From positions 1 through 64,000 of the forward strand of contig CAZDSU010000016.1 in the NCBI GenBank assembly GCA_964508135.1: a DNA stretch of 64,000 nucleotides, given 5' to 3'. A model generated the notes under the pieces. That model saw only the letters and a program-made list of their open reading frames with translations. It made no database searches and was not told the DNA's origin. The position numbers and the translations under genes are program-made. Source of the stretch: UBA6168 sp964508135. GTDB taxonomy: Bacteria; Bacteroidota; Bacteroidia; Chitinophagales; Saprospiraceae. Of the stretch, positions 41,615 through 50,390 are shown piece after piece. How positions within the stretch are numbered: the first letter of the stretch is position 1; each line of letters begins with the position of its first letter.

Positions 41615-43990
41615 ATGCGGAACATCCTATTGCTTTGTTTTTTAACGGTTTCCATCTCACTCCATGCCCAACGGTTCTCCAGGGTGAAAATCAATTTGGG
41701 AACCGACAAAACCCTTGAACAACTGGCTCAACTCGGCCTCGATGTTGACCACGGGCGGCTACAGCCCGGCAAGTATTTCATTGGCGAATTCGCAACGGAA
41801 GAACTCGAACAAATCCAGACCGCTGGGTTCAGGACGGAAGTGTTGGTCGCCGACCTCGATGCGTACCGCCGCCAACTGAACGAAGCACCGCAAGCCACCA
41901 GCGAGCGTATGTTGCCTTGCCCCGACCTCGTGCCTACGCCGTACGAGACGCCTGCCAACTACGCACCCGGCACGATGGGCGGCTACTTCAGGTACCAAGA
42001 AATGCTGGACATAGTTGACCAAATGGCGCAGATGTACCCCAATTTGGTGAAGGCCAGACAGCCAATCACCACATCTTACACCACGCACGAGGGTAGGCCG
42101 GTGTATTGGCTCAAAATTTCCGACAACCCCAACGTGGACGAAGCCGAACCAGAGTTGCTGTACGACGGCGTACACCACGCCCGTGAGCCGAACAGCAAGT
42201 CGCAGTTGCTGTTTTACATGTGGTACCTGCTCGAAAACTACGATAACGACCCAGAAGTAAAGTACCTCGTGGACAACACGGAAATGTACTTTGTGCCCTG
42301 CCTCAACCCCGACGGCTATATTTACAACGAAACCACCAACCCCGACGGCGGCGGCATGTGGCGCAAGAACAGGAAAGACAACGGCGACGGCACTTTCGGC
42401 GTAGACCTCAACCGCAACTATGGCTACCAGTGGGGCTTCGACAACGCTGGCTCATCGCCCAACACCAATTCGCAGACTTATCGTGGAACAGCACCGTTCT
42501 CTGAGCCGGAGACCCAGATGATGCGGGACTTCTGCCTGGCACACAACTTCAAGATTGCGCTCAACTACCACACATTCGGCAACCTGCTCATCTACCCCTG
42601 GGGCTGGGTGGATGGGGCATCGCCCGACCACGCCACCTTCTCCACCATTGGCCCGTACATGGCGAGGGAGAACAACTTCCTCAACGGATTTGGCTCGCAA
42701 ACCGTGGGCTACACTACCAACGGCGGCTCCGACGATTGGATGTACGGCGAGATGAGCTCAAAGGAAAAGATTTTTTCAATGACCCCGGAAGTTGGCCCCA
42801 GTTTCTGGCCTAGTTCCACTGAAATTGACGGACTGAACAAAACCTGCATGCACATGAACCTTACCGCCGCCCACCTCGTGCTTAACTTCGGGCTACTCAA
42901 ACCGGGCGGTGACCGTTTCATCAACCAACTTCAAGGCTCGGTCTTGTATTCATTGCAAAAAATGGGGCTTGCTGCTGGCCTCCTAACCGTCAAACTTGAG
43001 CCAGTCAGCAACAATATCGCCGCCATGGGCAACCCTGTCAACTACGGCATGTTCCACCTGGAAGAAGCATCGGGCGGCATCCCGTTCACGCTGAAACCGA
43101 CCGTTCAGGAGGGCGACCTCGTCCAGTTCAACCTGGTGCTCGACAATGGGCTGTATCAATGGAACCAGGCAATCGAACTCATTTACACCACTCACGCCGA
43201 GACTGCTTTCCTCGATGCTGCCGACAACATCAGCAGTTGGAATTCTGGCGATTGGGCACTAACGGACGAGCATTTCCACTCATCGCCGACCAGCATAGCC
43301 GACTCGCCGAGCGATGATTACGCCCCCAATGCTTTCAATGAAATTGAGTTGCAAACTCCCATAAAAGTTAAGGATGCGACCAGCGTGACACTCAGCTTTT
43401 GGGCAAAATGGAACATTGAAGAAGACGAAGATTACGTGCAAATACTTGGCAATTTCAGTGGCAGCGGCTATCAGGCACTCTGCGGAAAATACACCGAGGC
43501 CGGCACCGAGGAGCAGTCGTTCGACGAGCCAGTTTACGATGGCGTCCAGCAAAACTGGATACGTGAGGAGATTGACCTGACCGAATGGCTCGCACTCGAC
43601 GACAGCGTCGAGTTCCAGTTTGCGTTCCGGCTGGTGTCGGACGAGTTCATTGAGGCGGATGGCTTTTATTTCGACGATTTTGAGCTGAACATTGTCAAAA
43701 AAGGTGGCACTTCCAGCACGTTCGACTTCGACAAATCCGACTTCACGCTGACCAGCAGGCCAAACCCCGCACATGACCACGTCATCATTGACCTGAAAGG
43801 CGAAAATCGTCCAATTGGCGCCATGCAGTTGCAGGTATTCAATCCGCTGGGGCAAATGGTGGCCGAGCAGGCCGTTCAAGGGCAGATTTTCAGGTTGGAG
43901 ACGGCCAACTGGCATCCGGGCCTTTACCAATACAGACTTTCGATGGGCGGTAAATGGTTGCCAGCAGGCCGGTTTGTGGTTTCAAAATAA
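41615..43990 (+). CDS. Secreted M14 zinc carboxypeptidase with T9SS sorting domain
   Basis: A 791-residue exported protease. A signal peptide (LLLCFLTVSISLHAQ) is followed by a propeptide, then the M14 domain: HHAREPNSKSQ (zinc His/Glu, about 182), DLNRNYGYQWGFDN, NYHTFGN (third His) and MTPEVGP (catalytic Glu region). Next comes an immune-inhibitor-A/MAM-like beta domain (about 520-690; LSFWAKWNIEEDEDYVQI) and a C-terminal type A sorting domain (RPNPAHDHVIIDLKG...PGLYQYRLS). It is therefore a type IX secretion cargo, likely surface-anchored or released after cleavage. The start at 41615 places the signal peptide at the N-terminus. Confidence 0.9.
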   Translation: MRNILLLCFLTVSISLHAQRFSRVKINLGTDKTLEQLAQLGLDVDHGRLQPGKYFIGEFATEELEQIQTAGFRTEVLVADLDAYRRQLNEAPQATSERMLPCPDLVPTPYETPANYAPGTMGGYFRYQEMLDIVDQMAQMYPNLVKARQPITTSYTTHEGRPVYWLKISDNPNVDEAEPELLYDGVHHAREPNSKSQLLFYMWYLLENYDNDPEVKYLVDNTEMYFVPCLNPDGYIYNETTNPDGGGMWRKNRKDNGDGTFGVDLNRNYGYQWGFDNAGSSPNTNSQTYRGTAPFSEPETQMMRDFCLAHNFKIALNYHTFGNLLIYPWGWVDGASPDHATFSTIGPYMARENNFLNGFGSQTVGYTTNGGSDDWMYGEMSSKEKIFSMTPEVGPSFWPSSTEIDGLNKTCMHMNLTAAHLVLNFGLLKPGGDRFINQLQGSVLYSLQKMGLAAGLLTVKLEPVSNNIAAMGNPVNYGMFHLEEASGGIPFTLKPTVQEGDLVQFNLVLDNGLYQWNQAIELIYTTHAETAFLDAADNISSWNSGDWALTDEHFHSSPTSIADSPSDDYAPNAFNEIELQTPIKVKDATSVTLSFWAKWNIEEDEDYVQILGNFSGSGYQALCGKYTEAGTEEQSFDEPVYDGVQQNWIREEIDLTEWLALDDSVEFQFAFRLVSDEFIEADGFYFDDFELNIVKKGGTSSTFDFDKSDFTLTSRPNPAHDHVIIDLKGENRPIGAMQLQVFNPLGQMVAEQAVQGQIFRLETANWHPGLYQYRLSMGGKWLPAGRFVVSK

Positions 43991-44023
43991 CTAATGAGCG
44001 ATGAAAAAATTACTTCCCAATTT

Positions 44024-44056
44024 AACGTCGGGGAGGTTCGGAACCTCCCCGACGTT
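44024..44056 (+). terminator. Hairpin after the carboxypeptidase gene
   Basis: AACGTCGGGGAGGTTC, one base, GAACCTCCCCGACGTT: perfect 16-bp arms, 33 bp past the stop codon. There is no T-run, so it may be another member of the palindrome class rather than a strict terminator. Confidence 0.5.
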
Positions 44057-44164
44057 GTAGCCGAAAAATGAGGAAATTATTTTTTGACTGGTCCCAAGTT
44101 CGGAACACATCAAATTTTACTTGTTTTTTCCGGTAAAAAAATAGTTTTTCCAAAATGCTGTACC

Positions 44165-44172
44165 TATCTTTG
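44165..44172 (+). promoter_or_regulatory. Candidate -7 element for rplU-rpmA (TATCTTTG)
   Basis: An exact TAnnTTTG match followed by CGCCCG, 70 bp before the rplU ATG. The -33 region is A/T-rich (ATAGTTTTT at 44141) without a clean TTG. Confidence 0.5.
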
Positions 44173-44242
44173 CGCCCGTTTTTAAAGGGCTTTTGAGCTT
44201 TTTGAAACTGCAAACAACAATTTATTCATTAAATTCTTCAAC

Positions 44243-44557
44243 ATGTTCGCAATCGTAACCATAGCCGGTCAACAATTCAAAGTGACGGAAGGCCAAGAGC
44301 TTTTCGTCCACCGGTTAGAAGCCGAAGAGGGCGCCAACGTTTCGTTCGACCAGGTTCACCTGATTGACAGCAGCGGCTCCATCAACGTCGGCACGCCGAT
44401 AGTGAAGGGCGCCAGCATCGGTGCTACTGTCCTCGACCCGCTCGTGAAGGGCGACAAAGTCATCGTTTTCAAAAAGAAAAGGCGCAAGGGCTATCGGGTA
44501 AAAAAGGGCCACCGCCAACAGTTTTCGAAAATCAAAATCAATTCGATCACTGCTTGA
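44243..44557 (+). CDS. rplU: Ribosomal protein bL21
   Basis: A 104-residue large-subunit protein that binds 23S rRNA domain I. The sequence MFAIVTIAGQQFKVTEGQ at the start and KKKRRKGYRVKKGHRQQFS near the end are diagnostic. It heads the rplU-rpmA operon, the usual arrangement, with a TATCTTTG promoter motif 70 bp upstream. In many Bacteroidota the bL21 protein itself carries a C-terminal helix-hairpin-helix extension; here bL21 is of basic length and the extension sits on bL27 instead. Confidence 0.97.
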   Translation: MFAIVTIAGQQFKVTEGQELFVHRLEAEEGANVSFDQVHLIDSSGSINVGTPIVKGASIGATVLDPLVKGDKVIVFKKKRRKGYRVKKGHRQQFSKIKINSITA

Positions 44558-44624
44558 TACTATGGCCGTCACTCATTTCCGGCAGTTAGCCGGGACATCT
44601 TTTCAACCTAAAAATTTTTAAAAA

Positions 44625-45308
44625 ATGGCACATAAGAAAGGTGAAGGTTCAACCCAGAACGGGAGGGACAGTAATGCGAAACGACTCGGCGTCAAACTTT
44701 ATGGTGGCCAGAAGGCCACTGCAGGAAACATCATCGTGCGCCAGCGGGGCACTAGGTTCCACCCAGGCGAGCATGTTTACATGGGCAAGGACTTTACGCT
44801 TCATGCAGGCGTAGATGGCAGTGTAGTGTTTACCAAGAAGCGCCGTGACCGCACTTTCGTGAGCATCATGCCTTTTGACGTTCCCGAAACAGTTGCCACG
44901 ATTGCCAAGGCAAAGCCAGCTCCAAAAAAAGAGGAGAAGGTAGCTATCCCCGTGAAAGCTGCGGAACCTGCTGCACCCGTTGCTGCCGCTCCAGTGGCGC
45001 CAGTCGCCGCTGCACCAGCACCAGTTTCAGGTAAAAAAGACGACCTGAAGAAAATAGAGGGCATCGGCCCAGCCATCGAAAAGTTGCTAAATGCAGCAGG
45101 AATCACTACATTTGCTGGCCTTGCAGGGACAGCTTCCGATAGTGTCAAGGAAACCCTTGTCGCAGCTGGCTCTCGATTCGGCTTCCACGACCCAACCTCA
45201 TGGCCCCACCAAGCAAGCTTGGCTGCCGAAGGCAACTGGGATGAACTGAAGAAATTGCAGGATGAACTCGATGGAGGAAAAGCAGTTTCGGCTCAGGAAG
45301 AGGAATAA
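44625..45308 (+). CDS. rpmA: Ribosomal protein bL27 fused to a helix-hairpin-helix domain
   Basis: A 227-residue protein, more than twice the normal bL27 length (about 85). Residues 1-90 are bL27 (AHKKGEGSTQNGRDSNAKRL; HPGEHVYMGKDFTLHA), whose N-terminus reaches the peptidyl-transferase centre. Residues about 95-135 are an Ala/Pro/Val-rich linker (APVAAAPVAPVAAAPAP). Residues about 137-215 form a helix-hairpin-helix domain of the DUF4332 kind (LKKIEGIGPAIEKLL). The domain probably binds nucleic acid. There is no cleaved N-terminal extension of the Firmicutes type. It follows rplU by 67 bp and ends at a clear terminator. Confidence 0.95.
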   Translation: MAHKKGEGSTQNGRDSNAKRLGVKLYGGQKATAGNIIVRQRGTRFHPGEHVYMGKDFTLHAGVDGSVVFTKKRRDRTFVSIMPFDVPETVATIAKAKPAPKKEEKVAIPVKAAEPAAPVAAAPVAPVAAAPAPVSGKKDDLKKIEGIGPAIEKLLNAAGITTFAGLAGTASDSVKETLVAAGSRFGFHDPTSWPHQASLAAEGNWDELKKLQDELDGGKAVSAQEEE

Positions 45309-45348
45309 TCAATTCGAATAGTTTTAGTTTTCATAGCTTTATATTTGA

Positions 45349-45378
45349 AGTCCTGCCCGCAAGGGTAGGACTTTTTTA
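45349..45378 (+). terminator. Terminator of rplU-rpmA
   Basis: AAGTCCTGCCC, loop GCAA, GGGTAGGACTT (one G-T wobble) followed by TTTTTT, 41 bp after the rpmA stop. A second inverted repeat, GTGAGTGGGTGAGC/GCTCACCCGCTCAC (45395-45433), lies next to it toward ftsY. Confidence 0.88.
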
Positions 45379-45457
45379 TCGGGAGAGAGATATGTGAGTG
45401 GGTGAGCGTCGTAAAGGTGCTCACCCGCTCACTTTTTCTCACTTGCTCACCACACAC

Positions 45458-46417
45458 TTACCCTCTCTTGAACAGCGACTCCACAAACGCCCGTTTGTTG
45501 AACACTTGCAGCTTATCAATTGACTCGCCAACACCAATGTACTTGATGGGGATTTTGAACTGGTCGGATATGCCAATGGCCACGCCGCCTTTCGCCGTGC
45601 CGTCCAATTTGGTAAGTGCCAAGCAGGTTACTTCAGTGGCGGCTGTGAATTGCTTCGCCTGCTCGATGGCGTTTTGTCCAGTCGTGGCATCCAGAATCAG
45701 CATCACATCATCGGGGGCGTCGGGCAGGCACTTGCTGATGGAGCGCTTGATTTTGGTCAACTCGTTCATCAGGTTGATTTTGGTGTGGAGGCGGCCTGCG
45801 GTATCAATGATGCAGACGTCCAAATCATTTTTCAAGGCATAATCCACCGTTTCATAGGCCACGGCAGCCGGATCGGTGTTCATCCCCTTGGCGTAAAAGT
45901 GGCAGCCCACCCGCTCCGACCATATCTTCAACTGGTCAACAGCAGCAGCCCGAAAGGTATCGCCAGCCCCAATGACCACTTTTTGGCCTGCCTTTGTGAA
46001 TGCGTACGCCAACTTGCCGATGGTGGTGGTTTTGCCCACACCATTTACCCCGACAACGAGCAGTACATAAGGCTTTTTGCCGGGAGGCGCTGCGAAATCG
46101 TGGGTATCACCAGTATTGTTTTCCTCGAGCAACTTTACGATTTCGTCCCGCATGATGCTGTCCAACTCGCTGGTGTTCAGGTACTTGTCCTGTTTAACCC
46201 GTTCTTCGATACGACCAATGATTTTGATGGTAGTCTCCAATCCCACATCGGAGGTGATGAGGATATTCTCCAGTTCATCGAGCACTTCCACGTCCACGGT
46301 TGACTTGCCAGCTACGGCCTTGGTCAGCTTGTCGAAGAAGCCGGCCTTGGTTTTTTCAAGCCCTTGGTCGAGGTCTAGCTCCTTTTCTTTGGTGAAGAAT
46401 TTTTTGAAAAAGCTCAT
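45458..46417 (-). CDS. ftsY: Signal recognition particle receptor FtsY
   Basis: A 319-residue membrane-associated GTPase that docks ribosome-SRP complexes at the translocon. The NG domain is complete: P-loop GVNGVGKTTTIGKLA, ATPxR-equivalent GDTFRAAAVDQL, DTAGRL and TKLDGTAKGG. The acidic A domain of enterobacterial FtsY is nearly absent, leaving a short N-terminal lead (SFFKKFFTKEKELDLDQG), as is usual in Bacteroidota. It closes the cluster rpmB-rpmG-DUF4295-ftsY, all on the minus strand, and is convergent with rplU-rpmA. Confidence 0.96.
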   Translation of the reverse strand: MSFFKKFFTKEKELDLDQGLEKTKAGFFDKLTKAVAGKSTVDVEVLDELENILITSDVGLETTIKIIGRIEERVKQDKYLNTSELDSIMRDEIVKLLEENNTGDTHDFAAPPGKKPYVLLVVGVNGVGKTTTIGKLAYAFTKAGQKVVIGAGDTFRAAAVDQLKIWSERVGCHFYAKGMNTDPAAVAYETVDYALKNDLDVCIIDTAGRLHTKINLMNELTKIKRSISKCLPDAPDDVMLILDATTGQNAIEQAKQFTAATEVTCLALTKLDGTAKGGVAIGISDQFKIPIKYIGVGESIDKLQVFNKRAFVESLFKRG

Positions 46418-46427
46418 ATTCTGAAAG

Positions 46428-46500
46428 GATATTGGGATATTGGGATATTGGGTGATTGGGGAATTCTATATCCCAATATCTCAATCACTTAATATCTCAA
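46428..46500. repeat. ATATTGGG-unit inverted repeat upstream of ftsY
   Basis: GGATATTGGGATATTGGGTGATTGGGG mirrored by TCCCAATATCTCAATCACTTAATATC, ending about 11 bp before the ftsY start codon. Units are similar to those at 10907 and 60621. Confidence 0.65.
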
Positions 46501-46515
46501 CACCCTCCAATGACA

Positions 46516-46550
46516 AAGGCTTTTCTTAAAACAGGTTTAAGAAAAGCCTT
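46516..46550 (-). terminator. Stem-loop after the DUF4295 gene
   Basis: AAGGCTTTTCTTAAA (46516-46530) mirrors TTTAAGAAAAGCCTT (46536-46550), 35 bp past the DUF4295 stop. The T-tract on the minus side is short, so it could also be a processing or pausing hairpin. Confidence 0.6.
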
Positions 46551-46584
46551 CGAGATTTGACAGCAAAATAGGTTGAACGGAAAT

Positions 46585-46758
46585 TTACTTCTTCTCGAAG
46601 AACTCCTTCACCTTGTCTTTGTGAATCATCAATTCTTTGTAAGTGTACCTGCCTGTTTTGGGGTCTTTTACACTCTTAACGACTTTAACGAAATCACGCC
46701 CAGAACCTACGTTGGCGGCACGCTGGGCAACTTTTGCGTTCTTTGATACTTTTGCCAT
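46585..46758 (-). CDS. DUF4295 small protein
   Basis: A 57-residue basic protein (MAKVSKNAKVAQRAANVGSG..., ending VKEFFEKK). In Bacteroidota a DUF4295 gene stands between rpmG and ftsY in nearly every genome, as here. The function is not known; the size, charge and location suggest a ribosome-associated protein (inference). It is below the size many gene callers report, but the start, frame and neighbourhood are unambiguous. Confidence 0.88.
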   Translation of the reverse strand: MAKVSKNAKVAQRAANVGSGRDFVKVVKSVKDPKTGRYTYKELMIHKDKVKEFFEKK

Positions 46759-46901
46759 GACTTACGAGATTGAAAATGATAATTTTTATTTCTCTACAAC
46801 CCAAGAACAATACCATGCCTGAAGTACGAAATTCGGAAATTTGAAATTCGGAAATTTCAAGGCAAATGCTTTTCAATTTCCAATTTCTCAATTTCTAATT
46901 T

Positions 46902-47090
46902 CTATTTAATCTCCCGGTGAATGGTGATTTTCCTCATAAATGGGTTGTACTTTTTCAGTTCGAGGCGGTCTGGTGTGTTCTTGCGGTTCTTCTCCGTGAT
47001 ATAACGGGAAATACCAGGCACATCCGTCTTCCGCTGCTCGGTGCATTCCAATGTGATTTGGATGCGATTTCCTTTGCTTTTCTTAGCCAT
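46902..47090 (-). CDS. rpmG: Ribosomal protein bL33
   Basis: A 62-residue large-subunit protein located near the E site. The sequence AKKSKGNRIQITLECTEQ and NTPDRLELKKYNPFMRK are diagnostic. It lacks the four-cysteine zinc ribbon of C+ paralogues (only one Cys remains), so it is the C- type. It follows rpmB and precedes DUF4295. Repeats of AATTTC units (46835-46903) fill the gap downstream and reach the stop codon. Confidence 0.95.
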   Translation of the reverse strand: MAKKSKGNRIQITLECTEQRKTDVPGISRYITEKNRKNTPDRLELKKYNPFMRKITIHREIK

Positions 47091-47138
47091 TTTGTTTCAG
47101 TTATACTGTTTTGAAAACAGGTTTAGGTTCAAAAAAAA

Positions 47139-47405
47139 TTAGCACCCCTGTTTTGGAGCTAAGGAGATACCCTCGGCAAAGCCCCTGGCTTGCTGTTTTT
47201 TCAAGTAGGAAGACAGGCCTTGCTTGCTGATGCTCCGCAGTGCGGAGGAAGACACTTTCAGCACAATCCACTCACCCGTTTCGGGAATAAAAAAGCGCTT
47301 CTTGAAGAGGTTCGGCAAAAAACGGCGACGTGTCTTGCGGTTGGAGTGCGATACGTTGTTGCCAGATACCGGCCGCTTTCCAGTTAATTCACAAACTCTT
47401 GACAT
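47139..47405 (-). CDS. rpmB: Ribosomal protein bL28
   Basis: An 88-residue large-subunit protein. The N-terminus MSRVCELTGKRPVSGNNVSH and the following NRKTRRRFLPNLFKKRFFI are diagnostic for bL28. The start at 47405 is the Met before the SRVCELTGK signature; a 24-codon longer frame has no family similarity. First gene of the rpmB-rpmG-DUF4295-ftsY group, downstream of a tRNA-Arg gene on the same strand. Confidence 0.95.
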   Translation of the reverse strand: MSRVCELTGKRPVSGNNVSHSNRKTRRRFLPNLFKKRFFIPETGEWIVLKVSSSALRSISKQGLSSYLKKQQARGFAEGISLAPKQGC

Positions 47406-47525
47406 GACTGTAATTGATTTCTGCCGGGCATAATGCCAAGCACTCAGTTGTTGGTTCCGAATATTGGATGCTTCCAAATTCTTGGCTGCAATCCTAAATC
47501 CGAATTCCGCTATCCGAAATTGTAG

Positions 47526-47599
47526 TGACTCCGAAAGGACTCGAACCTTTAACCTCCTGATCCGTAGTCAGGTGCTCTATCCAATTAAGCCACGGAGCC
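47526..47599 (-). tRNA. tRNA-Arg, anticodon ACG
   Basis: A minus-strand cloverleaf of 74 nt: acceptor GGCTCCG/CGGAGTC (one G-T), D-arm, anticodon arm CCTGA-CTACGGA-TCAGG with anticodon ACG, T-arm AAAGG-TTCGAGT-CCTTT. The anticodon reads CGU (CGC and CGA after A-to-I editing). CCA is not encoded. Confidence 0.95.
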
Positions 47600-47776
47600 G
47601 TTTTTGAACGAAGCACAAACCACTTTTCAGGGAAAAGAAGTTCATTTAGTGCTCGTTTTTTACAAAATTTCAATGCCTCCAAAAACCATTTTTTCGGAAG
47701 CGGCTGCAAAAATAGCGCTTTCAGGATTAAAGAAAAAACTTTTGGTGAAAAAACTTTTCAATTGATTGGCCCAAGC

Positions 47777-49477
47777 TCACCACTTTACAAAACTCACAGA
47801 AATCTTTCTCGTCAAATCAAACATATTCACCACATAAACGCCTGTACTCCAATCTTTTACGTCAATTGTTATGGTCTGAGGTTTGAACGGTTCAGGTGTG
47901 GCCACCTGGTTGAAAATCATCTCCTGCCCAAGCATGTTGAACACCCGGACTTTCACGTCCTTGAAATCAACGTTGCCGTAATCAATGTTGATGAAATTGC
48001 TGGTGGGGTTTGGTGCCACCTGTATCAGCCCCTTTTTGCCGACGTACAGCTCCTTGAAATTGCCCGCTTGCCGCACTGAGTCATTGCTGATGCAGTAGGC
48101 GTGGAGGTATTTCATGGCTTCGTAAACGTTGAGCCTACCGCCCGAGACCGTTTCGTTGGCGAGGCTTGGTACAGCGTCCGTGTTTTGGAGAATGGCGTTC
48201 CGAACGAGCAAGGCGCATTGGGCAGGGGCAACCAATGCCAGTGAATCAATCAGTGTGCAGGGCAGGCTGTACAGCAGCGCAACCGAGCCGGCCACATGTG
48301 GGCAGGCGGAGGAAGTGCCGCTAAAATCCTCCCGATAGAGGCCGTTGGTACTGCTCGTCGAGGTACTTTGACCAGGTGCGCCGAGGTCAATGCTCACTTG
48401 GCCGTAAGCGGCTCCCGACACCCGCTTGTCGTCCTGGCCAGTATTGGTGACGGAGATGAGAAAGTCGCTGGGGCAACTCGTCGGGATGTCGCCAACCTCG
48501 TCCACGTCCCACTCAGCATTGGCAGTGGCGGCCACGTTCAACACGCCCGCTTGACCCAACAGGTCGTACATGGAACCCCAGATGGGCTGCTCGCTGCACA
48601 TCACGCCGTCAATCCCGAAGGAGCCGTTGGTCACTACCACGAAAGCCCCCTCCTGCCCATTGGTTTGGTTGTAGCGCTCCCGCATGTCCAGCACGTAATT
48701 GAAGGCGGCAATCACCTCGTCCACGTACTCCACAGCGAGAAACATCAGTTTCACGTCCCAGTTGATGCCCGCCGTGCCGATGCCGTTGTTGCCGCTGGCA
48801 CCGATGATGCCGCTCACCGATGTGCCGTGTTTTTCAACGGAATAAATGGGGGAATTTGCCCGGAAATTCCAGCCGTAAATGTCGTCCTCGAAGCCGTTGT
48901 TGTCGTTGTCAATGCCATCGTTGGGGATTTCGGCAGTGTTTTCCCAGACATTGGCGGCGAGGTCGGGGTGGATGATTTCGAAGCCCTTGTCGAGCACAGC
49001 GACCACGATTTCATGGCCGTTGACGGTATGCCCCCCGGTCGAAACCTCCCAAACCTTGGGCGCACCGATGCGCTCCATGTCCCACTGGGTGTCGAAAAGT
49101 TCGTCGTTCGGGATGCTGTCACGGAAGCTGACAGGGGCGTTCCAAGAGGCGGCGACAACCGTTGGCTTTTTTACAACAAAACCAATAAACGCCTGATGGT
49201 CAATTATTTGCGAAGCGCTCAACAAATAAATATGCTGGCGCTCGGCCAGTGTTTTTTCGATTTTTATTTGCTTCGCAAAACGGCAGGTAGCATTGGCGTC
49301 CGTTATGAAGTCGGCCACGGCGACGCCTGGGTGTAGCTGGACGATGAGCTGGTCGAGCTTGTTGCTATTGGTCGCTCCTTCGTTCCGTTGGGCGGACACC
49401 TGGGTTTGCCCGGCTTGCGAAAAAGCCGCAAAACCAGGGAGGCAAAAAAGCAGGATTATGGGATAAACAAGTTTCAT
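47777..49477 (-). CDS. Subtilisin-family (S8) serine protease with T9SS sorting domain
   Basis: A 566-residue exported protease. A signal peptide (PIILLFCLPGFAAFSQA) is followed by a prodomain and an S8 domain with Asp (VAVLDKGFEIIHPDL, about 158), His (KHGTSVSGIIGA, about 219) and Ser (FSGTSSACPHVAG, about 386). In the Asp motif the usual DTG reads DKG, which is atypical but keeps the catalytic Asp. The C-terminus is a type A sorting domain (APNPTSNFINIDYG...GVYVVNMFD), so it is a type IX secretion cargo. The start overlaps the BtuF-like stop codon by ATGA, indicating co-translation with the upstream gene. Confidence 0.9.
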   Translation of the reverse strand: MKLVYPIILLFCLPGFAAFSQAGQTQVSAQRNEGATNSNKLDQLIVQLHPGVAVADFITDANATCRFAKQIKIEKTLAERQHIYLLSASQIIDHQAFIGFVVKKPTVVAASWNAPVSFRDSIPNDELFDTQWDMERIGAPKVWEVSTGGHTVNGHEIVVAVLDKGFEIIHPDLAANVWENTAEIPNDGIDNDNNGFEDDIYGWNFRANSPIYSVEKHGTSVSGIIGASGNNGIGTAGINWDVKLMFLAVEYVDEVIAAFNYVLDMRERYNQTNGQEGAFVVVTNGSFGIDGVMCSEQPIWGSMYDLLGQAGVLNVAATANAEWDVDEVGDIPTSCPSDFLISVTNTGQDDKRVSGAAYGQVSIDLGAPGQSTSTSSTNGLYREDFSGTSSACPHVAGSVALLYSLPCTLIDSLALVAPAQCALLVRNAILQNTDAVPSLANETVSGGRLNVYEAMKYLHAYCISNDSVRQAGNFKELYVGKKGLIQVAPNPTSNFINIDYGNVDFKDVKVRVFNMLGQEMIFNQVATPEPFKPQTITIDVKDWSTGVYVVNMFDLTRKISVSFVKW

Positions 49478-50316
49478 AACTTCAAATTTTTAAGCGCTGT
49501 TAAAACTTCCTTGAGCAAGATGGCAAAATACGGCGTAGCCTGCAACATACGGCTACCATACCAAGAGAACAACTCCCCGTCCACCAGTTTTACGACAGTT
49601 GAAGGACAAAGTTGTTTAATTTCGGCGATGTGCTGCTCCTTGAACGGGAACGGCTCCGAGGAGAGCATGACCACCTGCGGCGCCGCTGCCGCAAGTTCCT
49701 CCAACGTGATTTCGGGGTAGCGTGTTTTTTGGTGAAAAACATTTGTGAAACCTGCCTGCGCCAACATGCTGTCAATGAACGTGCCGCTGCCGACGGCCAT
49801 CCACGGGCGGTACCAGATGAGGTAAGCCACATTAATTGCGGATTGCGGATTTTCGATTGCGGATTGGAGGGTGATGCGGATTTCTTCGGCCAGTTCTTGA
49901 GCTTTGGTGGCCTTTACTGTGATTTTCCCCACCGATTTTATCATTGCGAGGGCATCTTCCACGGTCACGATGTCACTCATCCAGACGGGGTAGTGGCGCT
50001 GAAGCTCCTCGATTTGGGAGCGGTCGTTTTCCTCCTTGTTGCCGATGATGAGGTCGGGCTGGAGTGCCGCTATTTTTTCAAAATCCACCTGTTTCGTCCC
50101 TCCTACCCTCGGCAGGGTGCGCCATTTCTCCTTGGGGTGAACGCAGAACTTGGTGAGGCCGACCACTTCCTCGTCGAGGCCGAGGTCGAACAGCAGCTCG
50201 GTCTGCGACGGCACGAGCGAGATGATGCGCCGGGGCGGTGCGTCGAGGTGAACGGTGTTGCCGAGTTGGTCGGTGAAGAGTTTCAAGTTTCCAGTTTTGA
50301 GTAGCGAGTTTTTCAT
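49474..50316 (-). CDS. BtuF-like helical-backbone metal/cobalamin-binding protein, no signal peptide
   Basis: A 280-residue protein of the periplasmic substrate-binding class III fold (BtuF/FepB type): PPRRIISLVPSQTELLFDLGL, GLTKFCVHPKEKW, ALQPDLIIGNKEEN, and a long backbone helix. No signal peptide or lipobox is visible, as in a group of Bacteroidota homologues, so it may be cytosolic or use another route; the upstream DNA has no in-frame signal sequence. Residues about 153-165 (SAIENPQSAIN) derive from ATTGCGGATT-unit repeat DNA (49836-49868). It is cotranscribed with the S8 protease gene, with overlapping stop and start. Confidence 0.82.
   Translation of the reverse strand: MKNSLLKTGNLKLFTDQLGNTVHLDAPPRRIISLVPSQTELLFDLGLDEEVVGLTKFCVHPKEKWRTLPRVGGTKQVDFEKIAALQPDLIIGNKEENDRSQIEELQRHYPVWMSDIVTVEDALAMIKSVGKITVKATKAQELAEEIRITLQSAIENPQSAINVAYLIWYRPWMAVGSGTFIDSMLAQAGFTNVFHQKTRYPEITLEELAAAAPQVVMLSSEPFPFKEQHIAEIKQLCPSTVVKLVDGELFSWYGSRMLQATPYFAILLKEVLTALKNLKL
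49836..49868. repeat. ATTGCGGATT-unit repeat inside the BtuF-like gene
   Basis: ATTGCGGATTGCGGATTTTCG followed by ATTGCGGATTGG: three units of the same decamer read in frame as IENPQSAIN. It falls inside the long backbone helix region. Confidence 0.65.
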
Positions 50317-50390
50317 GCCTCCCGATGCTCAAAGATAGGCAGGGTGCAGGTTCTTTTCTACCTTCGCTCCAACAGCTTTTTACTTCGTCA

